A stretch of DNA of 64,000 bases from CAMBRQ01 sp945870325 (GTDB lineage Bacteria > Bacillota > Clostridia > Lachnospirales > Lachnospiraceae): positions 248,001-312,000 of the forward strand of contig NZ_JBNPMC010000001.1 of the NCBI RefSeq assembly GCF_050313795.1, in the 5' to 3' direction. A program made the position numbers and the translations under genes. Every line of letters begins with the position of its first letter. Position 1 is the stretch's first letter. Shown here piece by piece: positions 63,402 to 64,000 of the stretch. The notes beneath the pieces were generated by a model. The model was not told where the DNA came from and did not search any database. It was given only the letters and a program-made list of their open reading frames with translations.

Positions 63402-64000
63402 TCAATTCTTACCCTTTTTCTTTACTACGCTATGAATATTTTTAATACTTTCCAAATACTCCTCTTCAACCGGCGATAAGTTCTGTGCCTGATATTTCCT
63501 ATATTCTTCTGTTGCTTTTTCGATTGCCTGTGCATGACTAATCGTTCCAGCCCCTTGTAATACCTTTTCACCTGTTGTTTTTTAAACATTATCAAGATGC
63601 TCCACATAATCTGCCATATACATAGGATTATGGCGCATAGCCTGAATTTCTGCGAAATCAAAGTAACCTGATACAATATTATTTAGAATTTTCAATTCCT
63701 CATCATTAAGGTAATTCTTTGCAATACTTATATCTTTCAATACAGGAAAATCACCAGAAAAACTTTTTAATCCCATAAAAGGCTGATTGGCATCCGCACG
63801 CTCGTATATAACTTCTGCTGCTGTATGTCCATTATAGTTTTTTCCGTCAGCAGCAGTTGTTCGGAATTTCCGAACAACTGCATTTTCCTCTAGTTCGCCC
63901 TCTTCAAAGATGTGCTTAATATGCTCACTGATATTAGATTTACTGGTTTGGTAAAGTTCGCATAATTGCGCCTGCGTAAGCCAAACCGTTTCGTCTTCCA
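63402..64000 (-). pseudogene. RhuM-family protein, internally deleted and with a stop codon; 5' end outside window
   Basis: From the right edge one frame reads VWLTQAQLCELYQTSKSNIS and ENAVVRKFRTT, the RhuM N-terminus. At about 63830 KNYN is joined in frame to GHTAAEVIYERADANQPFMG, which belongs about 130 residues later in intact members. A TAA at 63580-63582 then interrupts the frame before VLQGAGTISHAQAI and the normal end at 63402. RhuM proteins are accessory, often linked to mobile elements. Confidence 0.75.
63853..63881. repeat. 14-bp perfect palindrome inside the RhuM reading frame
   Basis: GCAGTTGTTCGGAA (63853-63866) is complementary to 63868-63881 with a single central base. It encodes the conserved NAVVRKFRTT segment, so the symmetry could be a by-product of codon choice or an operator. 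Confidence 0.6.

Overview
The window looks like chromosome from a spore-forming, anaerobic, low-to-mid GC Firmicute of the class Clostridia, most likely a gut Lachnospiraceae. The evidence is protein character and gene order: spoIIR, a SipL-like SPOCS/LysM protein, a dnaE-pfkA-murI cluster, a lipoprotein trigger-factor paralogue, a DUF1934 protein and an oxygen-sensitive sulfatase-maturing radical SAM enzyme. No rRNA, tRNA or CRISPR array was seen. The species is an inference and cannot be fixed from the sequence alone.

Layout. 1-2.8 kb: the end of an rRNA-methyltransferase gene, a doubly frameshifted hypB and a truncated group II intron. 2.8-4.2 kb: a neurotransmitter:sodium-symporter family transporter. 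4.3-13.5 kb: a sulfate-ester locus with a lipoprotein binding protein, two permeases, two ATPases (one with a degenerate ABC signature), a Cys-type sulfatase, a radical-SAM-like protein with no radical-SAM cysteines and a canonical anSME. A divergent LysR gene shares a promoter region with a perfect operator-like palindrome. 13.6-30.8 kb: housekeeping and sporulation genes (trigger-factor lipoprotein, cls, murI, pfkA, dnaE, an HPr-like protein without the active His, cvfB, acyl-ACP thioesterase, CDF transporter, spoIIR, GntR, ispE, sipL-like). 31-38.3 kb: a plus-strand run malQ-plsC-pncB-ddl-murF-HAD hydrolase.

38.3-48.9 kb: sugar genes, namely a PflX-type radical SAM gene, xylB-aldo/keto reductase-GntR with an autoregulatory palindrome, an Rpn-type nuclease, rhaB and a fuculose/rhamnulose-phosphate-type aldolase with a divergent ROK regulator, and a sugar O-acetyltransferase. 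49-51 kb: gene fragments, thiT under a TPP riboswitch, and a tiny orphan peptide gene with its own promoter and terminator. 51-55.1 kb: an AraC-controlled pair of esterases and a GPH sugar transporter that lacks its N-terminus. 55.2-64 kb: an accessory scrapyard with IS66 and probable IS1182 fragments, two broken RhuM/Fic-type genes, a Phd/RelE toxin-antitoxin pair, and a WYL-VOC-GyrI-GNAT-TfoX cassette in which three members are broken by internal deletion or fusion. A MerR/serine-hydrolase operon with a 19-bp-spacer promoter follows.

The most interesting candidate system is the 4.3-13.5 kb sulfatase locus. It predicts uptake of a small sulfate ester or sulfonate-like compound through a heteromeric ABC importer, followed by cytoplasmic hydrolysis by a sulfatase activated by the neighbouring anSME, with an unexplained cluster-less radical SAM paralogue between them. 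Next in interest are two large nested inverted-repeat elements (14.7-14.9 and 39.4-39.6 kb), the 25-residue peptide gene at 50.8 kb, and the repeated internal deletions in the 57.5-64 kb region.
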